From Vagococcus luciliae (lineage in GTDB: Bacteria; Bacillota; Bacilli; Lactobacillales; Vagococcaceae), in NCBI RefSeq assembly GCF_024637875.1, contig NZ_CP102451.1:1181001-1245000 (forward strand): a DNA stretch of 64,000 nt, written 5' to 3'. The number at the start of each line of letters is the position of its first letter. Position 1 is the first letter of the stretch. A program made the translations under genes and the position numbers. Below the pieces are notes generated by a model. It ran no database searches and was not told where the DNA came from. It was given only the letters and a program-made list of their open reading frames with translations. Below are positions 1-8,672 of the stretch, one piece after another.

Positions 1-56
1 TAAAGTTCGTTTCAATGCATACACGTTTTAGAAATATGAAACTAATAATTATTTAT

Positions 57-96
57 AAAAATCTATGTCAATGTTATTTTATTGGCATAGATTTTT
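57..96. terminator. Bidirectional terminator at the left edge
   Basis: A 15-nt arm at 57-71 pairs with 82-96 (AAAAATCTATGTCAA against TTGGCATAGATTTTT, one mismatch or wobble), with a run of A before and T after, so it can end transcription on either strand. It would serve the minus-strand transporter that ends at 100 and probably a plus-strand gene lying left of the window. Nothing else is recognisable in bases 1-56. Confidence 0.8.
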
Positions 97-99
97 ATT

Positions 100-1539
100 T
101 TATTTATTCAAAGATTTGTTCATGCCCATAAAAATGGCTTGCGCTAGACCCATCGCACAAAATAGTGTTGCGACGATAAAGGCAATATTGTAACCATGTA
201 AGGTAGCAGATAACACATCTGATTTGTAAGTAATAGGAGAACTTAACAGAAGTGATTTATGTGGCATATCTTTTAGGGTTGCTTGAGATAGGAAACTAAT
301 TAAGATGGCTGTCCCAATAGAGCTGAATAATTGTTTTGCTGTATTATTTGCAGCAGAACCATGACTAATGAGAGTATCAGGTAGTGAATTCATACCGGCT
401 GTGGTTACTGGCATCATAACCATACTGACACCTAGCATTCTGACACCGTAAATAATGGTGATAAAATGCATAGGTGTTTTTTCATTTAGAGTACATAAAC
501 AAGCAGTCCCAATTGTTAATAAACTCATCCCAATAATTGATAAATATTTTGCTCCATACTTATCAAATAATTTACCAGTAATGGGCATCATAATTCCTAA
601 GATTAAAGCACCTGGAAATAAAACTAATCCAGAATGAAAGGGATTATACCCACGAACATTTTGGATATAGAGAGGGAGTACCATTTCAGCACCAACCATA
701 GCCATATTCACAATACCACTTAAAATGGTTGTGTTAATAAATAACTTTGATTTAAAGACATCCATACGCAAAAAAGGGTTATTAATTTTAAGTTGTCTTT
801 TGCAAAAAATCACCACAAGAGTAGTCCCTAAAATAAGTAATAAAAGAACAAGAGGATCTGTCCAGCCATGATCTCCGACAAGAGAAAACCCATAAAGTAA
901 ACTACCAAAACCAAGGGTGGATAGGATAGGTGAGGGAATATCTATTTTTGAAGGATGCAGGGGAAGCACATTCTGCATAAAAATAATAGATAGAACGATA
1001 ACAAAAAGAATGATGGGAATAAGTAAGCCAAATAAGTAACGCCAGTTGAAAGTATCAATAACCCAACCAGAAAGCGTCGGACCAATCGCTGGTGCAAGAC
1101 CGATAACAATTCCTGCAATACCTAGTGCTTTACCACGCTCATTTTCAGGATAGATGCTTAACATAATGGTTTGTAAAAGAGGAAGTGAGATACCAACTCC
1201 CATGGCTTGAATGATTCGACCAAATAACAAGAGGTTAAAAGACGTTGAGACAAAGCAAATAATGGTTCCTATTAAAAAAAGAGTGATTGCCCCAATGTAT
1301 AATTTTTTAGTGGGGATATTATTCATAAAATAAGCACTAACTGGAATCATAATACCATTGACTAATAAAAATCCAGTTGTCAGCCATTGAATCGTTGAGG
1401 TAGAGACAGAAAATTGACGCATTAAATCAGGATAAGCAGTTGTTAGAAGCATTTGGTTTAAAACGGTGCAAAAACTTCCAATAATAATTGTAATGACTAA
1501 TATATTACGATGTTTGAGTTTGACAATTGGTTGTTCCAT
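100..1539 (-). CDS. DHA2-family MFS drug exporter (EmrB/QacA/LmrB-like)
   Basis: A 479-residue, very hydrophobic protein with the length and helix pattern of a 14-helix major facilitator of the DHA2 family, which exports drugs or toxic organic compounds by proton antiport. The first helices carry the family pattern: LNQMLLTTAYPDLMRQF in TM1, then QWLTTGFLLVNGIMIPVSAY in TM2, motif-A-like GRIIQAMGVGISLPLLQ in TM4, and the antiporter motif C region GIVIGLAPAIGPTLSGWV in TM5. The ATG at 1539 is preceded on the minus strand by AAGGAGGGG, so the start is secure. It is transcribed alone, away from the glutaminase gene, and ends at the terminator at 57-96. No TetR or MarR regulator is adjacent. The substrate cannot be read from sequence. 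Confidence 0.9.
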   Translation of the reverse strand: MEQPIVKLKHRNILVITIIIGSFCTVLNQMLLTTAYPDLMRQFSVSTSTIQWLTTGFLLVNGIMIPVSAYFMNNIPTKKLYIGAITLFLIGTIICFVSTSFNLLLFGRIIQAMGVGISLPLLQTIMLSIYPENERGKALGIAGIVIGLAPAIGPTLSGWVIDTFNWRYLFGLLIPIILFVIVLSIIFMQNVLPLHPSKIDIPSPILSTLGFGSLLYGFSLVGDHGWTDPLVLLLLILGTTLVVIFCKRQLKINNPFLRMDVFKSKLFINTTILSGIVNMAMVGAEMVLPLYIQNVRGYNPFHSGLVLFPGALILGIMMPITGKLFDKYGAKYLSIIGMSLLTIGTACLCTLNEKTPMHFITIIYGVRMLGVSMVMMPVTTAGMNSLPDTLISHGSAANNTAKQLFSSIGTAILISFLSQATLKDMPHKSLLLSSPITYKSDVLSATLHGYNIAFIVATLFCAMGLAQAIFMGMNKSLNK

Positions 1540-1769
1540 AAAAACCCCTCCTTAACTAATATAATGTCGATATTACGCTACTTTTTTGAAAAACTAATGA
1601 AAATGTTTATGATTTATTGTCATTTTTCATAGAATATCTTATTTTGTCATGTTGACTAGTTGTCGTAGGATAAAAAAACTAAGAAGATTTGTAAAAATAA
1701 CATTATTTTTTCTTTTGTGTGAGGCAAACTAATATTATGACAAAATTGAATGAAAGTAGATGGTGGATA

Positions 1770-2696
1770 ATGAATCAAAAGGAATTAGAACAATTGGTGA
1801 TAAAAAATAAATCATATTGTAGTGAAGGCCAAAACGCTCATTATATCCCAGCTCTAGCAAAAGTGAATCCCAACCAGCTAGGGATAACTTTGTATAATAT
1901 AAAAACAAGGGATATGTTATCAGCGGGAGAGTCTTCTGTTAAATTTGCTATTGAGAGTATCTCAAAAGTGCCAGCGTTATTGTTAGCCATTGAGGACAAT
2001 GGTTTGTCTAATGTATTAAATCATATAAATACTGAAGCCACTGGTTTTTCTTTTAATTCACCTCTTAATATGGAAATAAATCACGATAAACACCCACTTA
2101 ATCCTTTTGTTAATATAGGGGCTATTGAAACAACATCGTTAATTCAGGGAAGTTCTCCTGATGACTGTTATAGTAGATTGCTAAGCTTTATTAAAGAAAT
2201 CTGTCATGATAATACCATTTCTTTAAATGAGGAAATCTATCAGTCAGAGGCAAAAACTGGAGATATTAATCGTTCACTAGCTTATTATTTAAAAGGGAAT
2301 AACATGCTCTCAAAAGAGGTTGAAGGCGTATTGGAAGTTTATTTTAAGCAGTGTTCTTTGAATGTAACCACTGAAAATATCGCCATGATGGCAAGTGTTT
2401 TAGCCAATAAAGGAATTAAACCATGGGATAATAAGCGACTTATTTCAGAGGAATCTGCCACACTGGTTAAATCTGTTATGACAACTGCTGGATTGTATGA
2501 TGAGTCGGGTGAGTTTTCTGCACATGTTGGTATACCAGGTAAGAGTGGTGTTGGTGGGGGATTGATGGGTGTTTCGCCCAATCAATTTGGGATTGGAGTA
2601 TTTAGTCCACCACTAGATAAGTCAGGAAATAGTTTGGCAGGGGTGAGATTATTAAAAGACGTAGTAACTAAATTACATTTAAATATCTTTGATTAA
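1770..2696 (+). CDS. glsA: Glutaminase (serine-dependent, GlsA family)
   Basis: Hydrolyses L-glutamine to glutamate and ammonia. From the ATG at 1770 the protein is 308 residues, the usual family length; in-frame starts at 1719 (GTG) and 1737 (ATG, a GAGG 12 nt upstream) would add an atypical extension. The beta-lactamase-like fold is shown by the catalytic S63-I-S-K66 within IESISKVPALLLAIED, by HPLNPFVNIGAIETTSLI, by QSEAKTGDINRSLAYYLKG, and by the C-terminal GIPGKSGVGGGLMGVSP block. It stands alone between the divergent exporter and the ABC operon. In some lactic acid bacteria glutaminase contributes to acid tolerance, but no glutamate antiporter gene lies beside this one, so that role is not supported here. 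Confidence 0.93.
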   Translation: MNQKELEQLVIKNKSYCSEGQNAHYIPALAKVNPNQLGITLYNIKTRDMLSAGESSVKFAIESISKVPALLLAIEDNGLSNVLNHINTEATGFSFNSPLNMEINHDKHPLNPFVNIGAIETTSLIQGSSPDDCYSRLLSFIKEICHDNTISLNEEIYQSEAKTGDINRSLAYYLKGNNMLSKEVEGVLEVYFKQCSLNVTTENIAMMASVLANKGIKPWDNKRLISEESATLVKSVMTTAGLYDESGEFSAHVGIPGKSGVGGGLMGVSPNQFGIGVFSPPLDKSGNSLAGVRLLKDVVTKLHLNIFD

Positions 2697-2759
2697 ATAA
2701 CTTAAATCATATTAATGTATTCAAAGTGGTTAAAAAATTAATTTGAAAATGTTTTTATG

Positions 2760-2801
2760 AGATAAAACTATAATTTGTTTAGATAAAACTATAATTTGTT
2801 T
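2760..2801 (+). repeat. Perfect 21-bp tandem duplication, each copy with a TATAAT
   Basis: Two identical 21-nt units (2760-2780 and 2781-2801) lie head to tail upstream of the sugar ABC operon. Each contains TATAAT (2769-2774 and 2790-2795) inside AACTATAATTTG. The first has a TTGAAA 20 nt upstream (2743-2748), which is a long spacer; the second has no good -35 box. This looks like a duplicated promoter or activator region. Confidence 0.7.
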
Positions 2802-2861
2802 CTTAAAAAAATGAGACCTCAGTATTATACTGTATCTATAAGTTATGAGGGAGGGAAACAA

Positions 2862-3803
2862 ATGGGCAATAAATTAAAAAAAACATGGTCTGACATTGTT
2901 CGGTACAAGGCATTAATTTTGATGGCTTTACCAGGCATGATTTGGTTTATTTTTTTCTTCTATATTCCAGTAATGGCTAATGTCGTTGCCTTTAAAGACT
3001 TTAGAATATCTCCAGATGGTTTTTTTGCTAGTTTAAAACAGAGTCCTTGGGTCGGATTTGAAAATTTTAAATTTTTATTTTCCTCAAGTGATGCATGGTT
3101 AATTACTAGAAATACATTGGTTTATAATATTGTATTTTTAGCATTTAATTTGTTTTTTGCTATAGCGTTTGCCATTATCATGAGTGAGTTGAGAAATAAA
3201 CGAGCAGTAAAAGTTTATCATACGATGTCTTTACTGCCATATTTCTTGTCTTGGGTAGTTATTTCCTATTTTGTATACGCATTCTTAAGTCCAGATAAAG
3301 GTATCATTAATCATTTGCTATTATCAAATGGAAAAACACCAATTAATTGGTATGCTGATCCAAAATGGTGGCCATTGATTTTTGTTATCTTAAATGTATG
3401 GAAGAGTTTGGGATACAACAGTATTATCTACTATGCATCAGTTATGGGGATTGATCCAACGTATTATGAAGCAGCAATGGTGGACGGTGCAAGTAAGTGG
3501 CAACAAATCAAAAATGTAACCATTCCACAAATTATCCCAATGATGAGTGTGTTATTAATTTTAAACATTGGTGGTATTTTTAGAGCAGACTTTGGTATGT
3601 TCTACTCTGTTCCAATGAATTCTGGTGCATTGTATCAAGTGACATCTGTGCTGGATACTTATATTTATAATGGTATGACGGCAACAGGGGACATTGGGAT
3701 GTCAGCTGCAGCAAGTTTATATCAATCAGTTGTAGGAAGTACCTTATTATTAGGGACCAATGCAATTGTTAGAAAATTAGATCCAGATGCAGCATTATTC
3801 TAA
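2862..3803 (+). CDS. Carbohydrate ABC transporter permease (LplB type)
   Basis: First membrane subunit of a CUT1-type oligosaccharide importer. The ATG at 2862 follows GAGGGAGGGAAACA and gives 313 residues; an upstream in-frame start at 2796 would lie on the tandem promoter-like repeat and is rejected. The protein has about six helices, beginning ALILMALPGMIWFIFFFYIP, and the EAA loop DPTYYEAAMVDGASKWQQIK that docks with the ATPase subunit. It is close to the LplB/YteP subgroup found with YesMN-type regulators. The partner permease follows 15 nt downstream and the binding lipoprotein after it, so the three are one operon. No ATPase gene is present; a shared MsmX-type ATPase elsewhere would have to energise it. 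Confidence 0.9.
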   Translation: MGNKLKKTWSDIVRYKALILMALPGMIWFIFFFYIPVMANVVAFKDFRISPDGFFASLKQSPWVGFENFKFLFSSSDAWLITRNTLVYNIVFLAFNLFFAIAFAIIMSELRNKRAVKVYHTMSLLPYFLSWVVISYFVYAFLSPDKGIINHLLLSNGKTPINWYADPKWWPLIFVILNVWKSLGYNSIIYYASVMGIDPTYYEAAMVDGASKWQQIKNVTIPQIIPMMSVLLILNIGGIFRADFGMFYSVPMNSGALYQVTSVLDTYIYNGMTATGDIGMSAAASLYQSVVGSTLLLGTNAIVRKLDPDAALF

Positions 3804-3818
3804 TGGAGGTGAGTAATA

Positions 3819-4745
3819 TTGAGAGAAAAAAAGAAAGTCAAAAAAGTTGAAATACGTGCTTTTAGTCCAAAAGTGGATTTGTTTTTCAGTATTTTAATCG
3901 CGTTATTTGCTATTTCTTGTTTAATCCCATTTATTTTTGTCATTATTATTTCACTGACAGGTGAATCGGCATTAACAGCAAATGGATATAGCTTTTTCCC
4001 AAAAGAGTGGTCATTTGAAGCATACAAATATATTTTCTCTGGAAACATGTCAGCTAAAATTGTACGCTCGTTTGGAGTGACTATCTTCGTCACAGTTGTG
4101 GGAACAATTGTAAATGCTACCATAACCAGTTTATATGCTTATGCGATTTCAAGAAATAATTTTCCGTTTAAACGATTTTTTACACTGTTTGCTTTAATTA
4201 CGATGTTATTTGTACCTGGTATGGTGGCAAATTACTTAGTAATGAGTAACTTACTTCAATTAAAAGATACCATATGGGCATTGATTTTACCGTTAGCCCT
4301 TGGACCATTTAATATTTTAGTTATGCGGACTTTCTTTAGAAAAAATGTTCCAGATAGTATTATCGAATCAGCTAGAATTGATGGCGCGAGTGAATTAAAG
4401 ATTTTTGTTCGTATTGTATTACCACTTGCAGTACCAGGTATTGCAACGATTAGTTTATTTGCAGCTCTTGGGTATTGGAATGACTGGTTTAATGCATTAC
4501 TTTATATCCAAAATGATAATTTAATTCCATTACAGTATTTATTAATGAAGATTCAAAATAACTTAGACTATCTAGCACAAAATGCAGGAATGAGTGCTCA
4601 AGTATCAGGAGGTCTAGCAGCCTTACCAAGCGAGTCAGCTCGTATGGCGATTGTTGTTATTTCAACATTACCTATAGCAATAACCTACCCGTTTTTCCAA
4701 AAATATTTTGTTGGCGGATTAACAATTGGTGGAGTAAAAGAATAA
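3819..4745 (+). CDS. Carbohydrate ABC transporter permease (LplC/YtcP type)
   Basis: Second membrane subunit of the same importer, 308 residues. It uses a TTG start at 3819 placed behind ATGGAGGTGAG. Six predicted helices run from LFFSILIALFAISCLIPFIF onward; the EAA loop reads PDSIIESARIDGASELKIF, followed by the conserved LPLAVPGIATISLF stretch. The C-terminus LPIAITYPFFQKYFVGGLT is typical of the LplC/YtcP subgroup. The gene follows the first permease by 15 nt and precedes the binding protein by 20 nt, so the subunits are co-expressed. Substrate unknown; relatives import complex plant or host glycan fragments. Confidence 0.9.
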   Translation: MREKKKVKKVEIRAFSPKVDLFFSILIALFAISCLIPFIFVIIISLTGESALTANGYSFFPKEWSFEAYKYIFSGNMSAKIVRSFGVTIFVTVVGTIVNATITSLYAYAISRNNFPFKRFFTLFALITMLFVPGMVANYLVMSNLLQLKDTIWALILPLALGPFNILVMRTFFRKNVPDSIIESARIDGASELKIFVRIVLPLAVPGIATISLFAALGYWNDWFNALLYIQNDNLIPLQYLLMKIQNNLDYLAQNAGMSAQVSGGLAALPSESARMAIVVISTLPIAITYPFFQKYFVGGLTIGGVKE

Positions 4746-4765
4746 CTATTTAGGAGGAATTATTA

Positions 4766-6238
4766 GTGAAACATGTAAAGAAATTTTTATTTGCGTCGAC
4801 TGCGATTGTGGCAACCCTTGCGTTAACAGCTTGTGGTGGAGATAAAAAAGCAGATGATAAAAAAAGTAGCGGAAAAGATGGTGATGTCACCACTTTATTG
4901 ATGTATCAAATTGGCGATAAACCAGAAAATTATGATGAGTTGATGTCAATTGCTAATAAGCAAATTGAAGAAGCCATTAATGTAAAAGTTGATTTACAAT
5001 ATATTGGTTGGGGTGATTGGGACAAGAAAATGAGTACCATCATTGCTTCAGGTGAAAACTATGACATCTCTTTTGCTTCAAATTATGTGGCAAATGCACA
5101 AAAAGGAGCTTATGCTGATTTAACTGAATTAGCGCCTAAATACGCTAAAGATGCTTATGAGCAGTTGGATGAAGCTTATATTAAAGGGAATACGATTGAT
5201 GGAAAATTATATGCTTTTCCAGTAAACGGTAATGTATATGGTCAACAAGTTCTAACATTTAATAAAGAATATTTAGATAAATACAATTTAAACATTGATG
5301 ATGTTAAATCATATGCAGATGCTGAAAAAGTATTAAAGGAATTTCATGAAAAAGAACCTAATATAGCGCCATTTGCTATTGGACAATCGTTCCAATTATC
5401 AGGAGATTATGATTATCCATTAGGAAAAGAGTACCCATTTGCTGTTAAAAATGATAGTAAAGATGGTATCAAAATTATCAACCAATATGATGATTCTGAA
5501 TTTGTATCAAACTTAGAATTAATGCATAAATGGTATGAAGACAAATTAATTCCAACAGACGCATCAACAAACACAACAGGCTATCCTTTAGAAGGTAATA
5601 CTTGGTTTATGCGTGAAGAAACACAAGGACCTATGGATTATGGTGATACAATTTTAAGTAATGCTGCTGGTCATCCATTGGTGTCAAAAGCAATTACGAA
5701 ACCATTGAAAACAACAGCACAAGCTCAAATGGCAAACTTTGTTGTATCAAATGTTTCTAAAAACAAAGAAAAATCAGTCGAATTTTTAGGATTATTAAAT
5801 AGTGACCCAACTTTATTAAATGGATTAGTTTGGGGTGTTGAAGGCGAAGCGTGGGAAAAAGTTGGTGACAATCGTATTAAATTATTAGACGGTTATAAAC
5901 CAAATATGCACATGGCTGCTTGGAATACAGGGAACAACATGATTTTATACACACAAGATACATTACCAGAAGAAAAAATTAAAGAACGTGATGAAAGCAT
6001 AAAAAATGCAGAAGTTTCTCCAATTTTAGGGTTCAACTTTAATACAGCACCTGTAAAAACTGAAATTACTAACATCGCAAATGTGATGAATCGTTATAAA
6101 GCCAGTTTAAATACAGGAACAGTTGATCCAAAAGAAACATTACCAAAATTAAATAAAGATTTGGAAACTGCAGGATGGGATAAAGTACAAAAAGAAATGC
6201 AATCTCAATTGGATGACTTTTTAAAGACAAGTAAATAA
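4766..6238 (+). CDS. Extracellular solute-binding lipoprotein (LplA-like)
   Basis: Substrate-binding component of the ABC importer. A GTG at 4766 behind TAGGAGGA starts a 490-residue precursor with a lipoprotein signal: KHVKKFLF, a hydrophobic stretch, then the lipobox LTAC with the acylated cysteine at residue 23. After a charged linker rich in Asp, Lys and Ser, the rest is a family-1-type binding protein fold with many aromatic residues (for example YIGWGDWDKKM and GYPLEGNTWFMREE) typical of oligosaccharide sites. Its length suits the large LplA/YtcQ subgroup. A strong hairpin terminator follows at once, so the membrane protein and two-component genes downstream are likely made at lower level than this lipoprotein. 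Confidence 0.9.
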   Translation: MKHVKKFLFASTAIVATLALTACGGDKKADDKKSSGKDGDVTTLLMYQIGDKPENYDELMSIANKQIEEAINVKVDLQYIGWGDWDKKMSTIIASGENYDISFASNYVANAQKGAYADLTELAPKYAKDAYEQLDEAYIKGNTIDGKLYAFPVNGNVYGQQVLTFNKEYLDKYNLNIDDVKSYADAEKVLKEFHEKEPNIAPFAIGQSFQLSGDYDYPLGKEYPFAVKNDSKDGIKIINQYDDSEFVSNLELMHKWYEDKLIPTDASTNTTGYPLEGNTWFMREETQGPMDYGDTILSNAAGHPLVSKAITKPLKTTAQAQMANFVVSNVSKNKEKSVEFLGLLNSDPTLLNGLVWGVEGEAWEKVGDNRIKLLDGYKPNMHMAAWNTGNNMILYTQDTLPEEKIKERDESIKNAEVSPILGFNFNTAPVKTEITNIANVMNRYKASLNTGTVDPKETLPKLNKDLETAGWDKVQKEMQSQLDDFLKTSK

Positions 6239-6243
6239 CAATG

Positions 6244-6279
6244 AAAGACTGAAACGAGCAAAAAGAGTTTCAGTCTTTT
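6244..6279 (+). terminator. Intrinsic terminator between binding protein and yesL
   Basis: A perfect 12-bp stem (AAAGACTGAAAC at 6244-6255 with GTTTCAGTCTTT at 6267-6278), but the trailing T run is short (TTTTC). Placed just after the lipoprotein stop codon inside a same-strand gene series, it probably ends or attenuates the ABC transcript. Confidence 0.8.
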
Positions 6280-6349
6280 CACATTATGGTCATTAATCCT
6301 ATCATAAAAAAATGATATGATAAGTGAGAAAATAGAAGAGGTGAAAGTG

Positions 6350-6955
6350 ATGATTGACAAAGGATTTAAAGGCGTATGGTTAATAGTTAAATTAAATTTA
6401 TTGTTTGTACTATTTAGTTTATGTGGACTAGTTGTGTTTGGTGTGGGTCCAGCACTTCAAATGATGAATGATTTATTTGTTGAGTCTGAATTTGATTACA
6501 AAGAAATAACCTTTCATAAAGCGTGGATATCATTTAAAAGTCATTTTGTGCGGAGTAACCAATTGTTTTGGTTATACAATGGCTGTTTAGCTATTTTATT
6601 TTATAATTTATACTTATCTGTCCAGCTTAAGGGTTTGTTATGGTTAATCATCGACTTTTTATTATTAACCATGAGTTTACTCATTTTCGTGTCTTATCAA
6701 TATGTATTAGTGTATGAATCAGAGTATGAGTTACCGATATTACAGTTAATTAAATTATCGTGCATTAGTGTCTTTTTAAGTTTTTCTTCTTTTTTAAAAT
6801 TATTAATTGGGATTGCTATTATTTTAGGATTTAGTTGGGGAATGAAAGGTTTATTGCTTTTTGCTACATTTGCACTGTGGACAGCATGGAATAATATTGC
6901 AACAAAACATAACCGAGAGTTTGTTGAAAAAAGGTTAGTGGGAAATGAAAGCTAG
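6350..6955 (+). CDS. YesL-like membrane protein (DUF624)
   Basis: A 201-residue integral membrane protein. The ATG at 6350 sits behind AGAAGAGGTGAAAG and is preferred to an in-frame start at 6317. It resembles the YesL/DUF624 family, which is nearly always found beside LplABC-type sugar importers and YesMN regulators: an N-terminal region ending in a helix (LNLLFVLFSLCGLVVFGVGP) followed by a soluble segment containing FHKAWISFKSHF, then about four more helices. Its biochemical role is not known; context suggests assisting or sensing the sugar importer. Its end overlaps the start of the histidine kinase gene by 11 nt, so translation is probably coupled. Confidence 0.8.
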   Translation: MIDKGFKGVWLIVKLNLLFVLFSLCGLVVFGVGPALQMMNDLFVESEFDYKEITFHKAWISFKSHFVRSNQLFWLYNGCLAILFYNLYLSVQLKGLLWLIIDFLLLTMSLLIFVSYQYVLVYESEYELPILQLIKLSCISVFLSFSSFLKLLIGIAIILGFSWGMKGLLLFATFALWTAWNNIATKHNREFVEKRLVGNES

Positions 6956-8672
6956 ATTGCAACGTTTATTTTCAAAAAATATTTTAATGAATCAATTAAT
7001 GACAATTTATAGTTTGTTATTAGTTGGGTCAATTGGAATTATCTTAATTGGTTACACGATTTTGACTATTAATTTTGCAAAAGACGATTCTAAAAAGGTG
7101 TTAGATACGGTCTCTAGAGAATTAACAGCGTCTATTCAAGTGAAAGATGCAACGTTGTCTGGGATTTTATGGGATATTGCGTTAACCCCAAATCAATTTG
7201 ATAATTTAAATCAATTTATGACGTTACCCATTAGTGAATACGTAGAATATTCATTGGATAACTGGCGTGAGACGAATAATAATGATTTTTTCCCAAATGT
7301 GTTAAATAATTTGTTTTATAGTTTTCCATCAATTCAAACAATTGACATTGTGTGGGATGGAAGAGATGATTATTTACATGCTGATACTAGAAAAACAAAT
7401 GGTGTGTTTTTACAAGGAAGACCAGTAATATCAAAGGACTTCACTTTATCACGACCAATTCCTATACCAAATACACGTGAAATGGTTGGACATATTTATG
7501 TGACGTTTGATGACATGTTTTTATCAAAAGACTTAGCTAATGATTATGCTATAAGAACGTTTGTATTTGATACTGGGCATCAAGTAGTATACGAGCATGG
7601 TACTTCACTTCATAACCCCAAAATAAAAAAAATAGTAGAAAATTTTCAAAAAACAGGTGACCTAGATAAGACAACATTACAAAAAGAAGCAGTCTTTAAT
7701 GATGAGGTAGTTAAGGGCTTGACTGTGTTAACTATTTTAGATAAATCAAACGTGACGAAAGATATATTACGCTCGCTAGTTCCAGTATGGATGGTAGGGT
7801 TCTTTGTCATTGCCTTTTTATTAGTCAGTTTAAAAAGGGTCTTTAGTAACTATGCGAAAAAAGTAAACAGTATTGTATCAGTTACTAAAGAAGTTAGTCA
7901 GGGGAATTTGTCAGCGCAAATTGATACAACAGATATGAAAATGGAATTATGTGATTTATCAGATGCGGTGAATGATATGATTGTGAGCTTAAATCAATAT
8001 ATTCAAGATGTTTATGTTCTAGAAGTTAAACAGCGAGATGCTCATTTGCGTGCATTACAGTCACAAATTAACCCTCATTTTATGTATAATACATTAGAAT
8101 ATATTCGCATGTATGCGATTAGCAAAGATCAAATGGAGTTGGCGGATGTTGTTTTTGCTTTTTCATCGTTGTTACGAAACAATATCGATCAAGCTAAAAC
8201 CATTGACTTAGAATCAGAATTACGTTTTTGTGAAAAATACGTGTACCTGTACCAAATGCGTTTTCCAGACAGTATTGCGTATCATTTTATTATTGATGAA
8301 TCACTTAAAAATTTTACGATTCCAAAATTTATGATTCAACCATTGATTGAAAATTATTTTATTCATGGAATGGATCATTCGCGTATTGATAATGCTATTA
8401 GTGTCAGAGCAACGATACATGACTCTTATGTTGAAATTTTAGTGGAAGATAATGGAAAAGGAATAACGCCAGAAAGATTAAAAGAAGTCACGGAAAAACT
8501 AGAAGGTAGTGATACATTATTATCTGGATCGATTGGACTGGAGAATGTGTATCAACGTATGCAAAACTACTTTTCAAATGGAGTTGAATTAGTAATTGAA
8601 TCACAAATTGGTGTGGGAACTAAAATACAAATCATTATTTATCAATCAAAGGATGTGAGTGTAGATGTATAG
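6945..8672 (+). CDS. Sensor histidine kinase (YesM/LytS-type His_kinase family)
   Basis: A 575-residue membrane sensor. TM1 lies near residues 16-40 (MTIYSLLLVGSIGIILIGYT), a large extracellular sensing region follows up to about residue 275, TM2 is VWMVGFFVIAFLLVSL, then a HAMP linker. The phospho-acceptor motif is QSQINPHFMYNTLEYIRMYA with His378, characteristic of the His_kinase (PF06580) subgroup; the ATP-binding domain shows an N-box IQPLIENYFIHG and a G-box VEDNGKGI. The response regulator gene overlaps its end by 8 nt, so this is a matched pair. By family precedent it senses an extracellular carbohydrate, possibly through the binding lipoprotein, and controls the upstream importer. Confidence 0.92.
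   Translation: MKARLQRLFSKNILMNQLMTIYSLLLVGSIGIILIGYTILTINFAKDDSKKVLDTVSRELTASIQVKDATLSGILWDIALTPNQFDNLNQFMTLPISEYVEYSLDNWRETNNNDFFPNVLNNLFYSFPSIQTIDIVWDGRDDYLHADTRKTNGVFLQGRPVISKDFTLSRPIPIPNTREMVGHIYVTFDDMFLSKDLANDYAIRTFVFDTGHQVVYEHGTSLHNPKIKKIVENFQKTGDLDKTTLQKEAVFNDEVVKGLTVLTILDKSNVTKDILRSLVPVWMVGFFVIAFLLVSLKRVFSNYAKKVNSIVSVTKEVSQGNLSAQIDTTDMKMELCDLSDAVNDMIVSLNQYIQDVYVLEVKQRDAHLRALQSQINPHFMYNTLEYIRMYAISKDQMELADVVFAFSSLLRNNIDQAKTIDLESELRFCEKYVYLYQMRFPDSIAYHFIIDESLKNFTIPKFMIQPLIENYFIHGMDHSRIDNAISVRATIHDSYVEILVEDNGKGITPERLKEVTEKLEGSDTLLSGSIGLENVYQRMQNYFSNGVELVIESQIGVGTKIQIIIYQSKDVSVDV

Noticed and set aside
1592-1612. Catabolite-response (cre)-like sequence TGAAAATGTTTATGA, and a similar TGAAAATGTTTTTA near 2744
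   Set aside because: Both lack the central CG and have at least two mismatches to the cre consensus; AT-rich DNA yields such matches by chance.
2339-2581. Minus-strand open frame inside the glutaminase gene
   Set aside because: It is fully antisense to a well-conserved gene, has no ribosome site and no recognisable domain. The same holds for the other antisense frames, for example at 24-25.8 kb, 41.6 kb, 48.6 kb, 60.3 kb and 63 kb.
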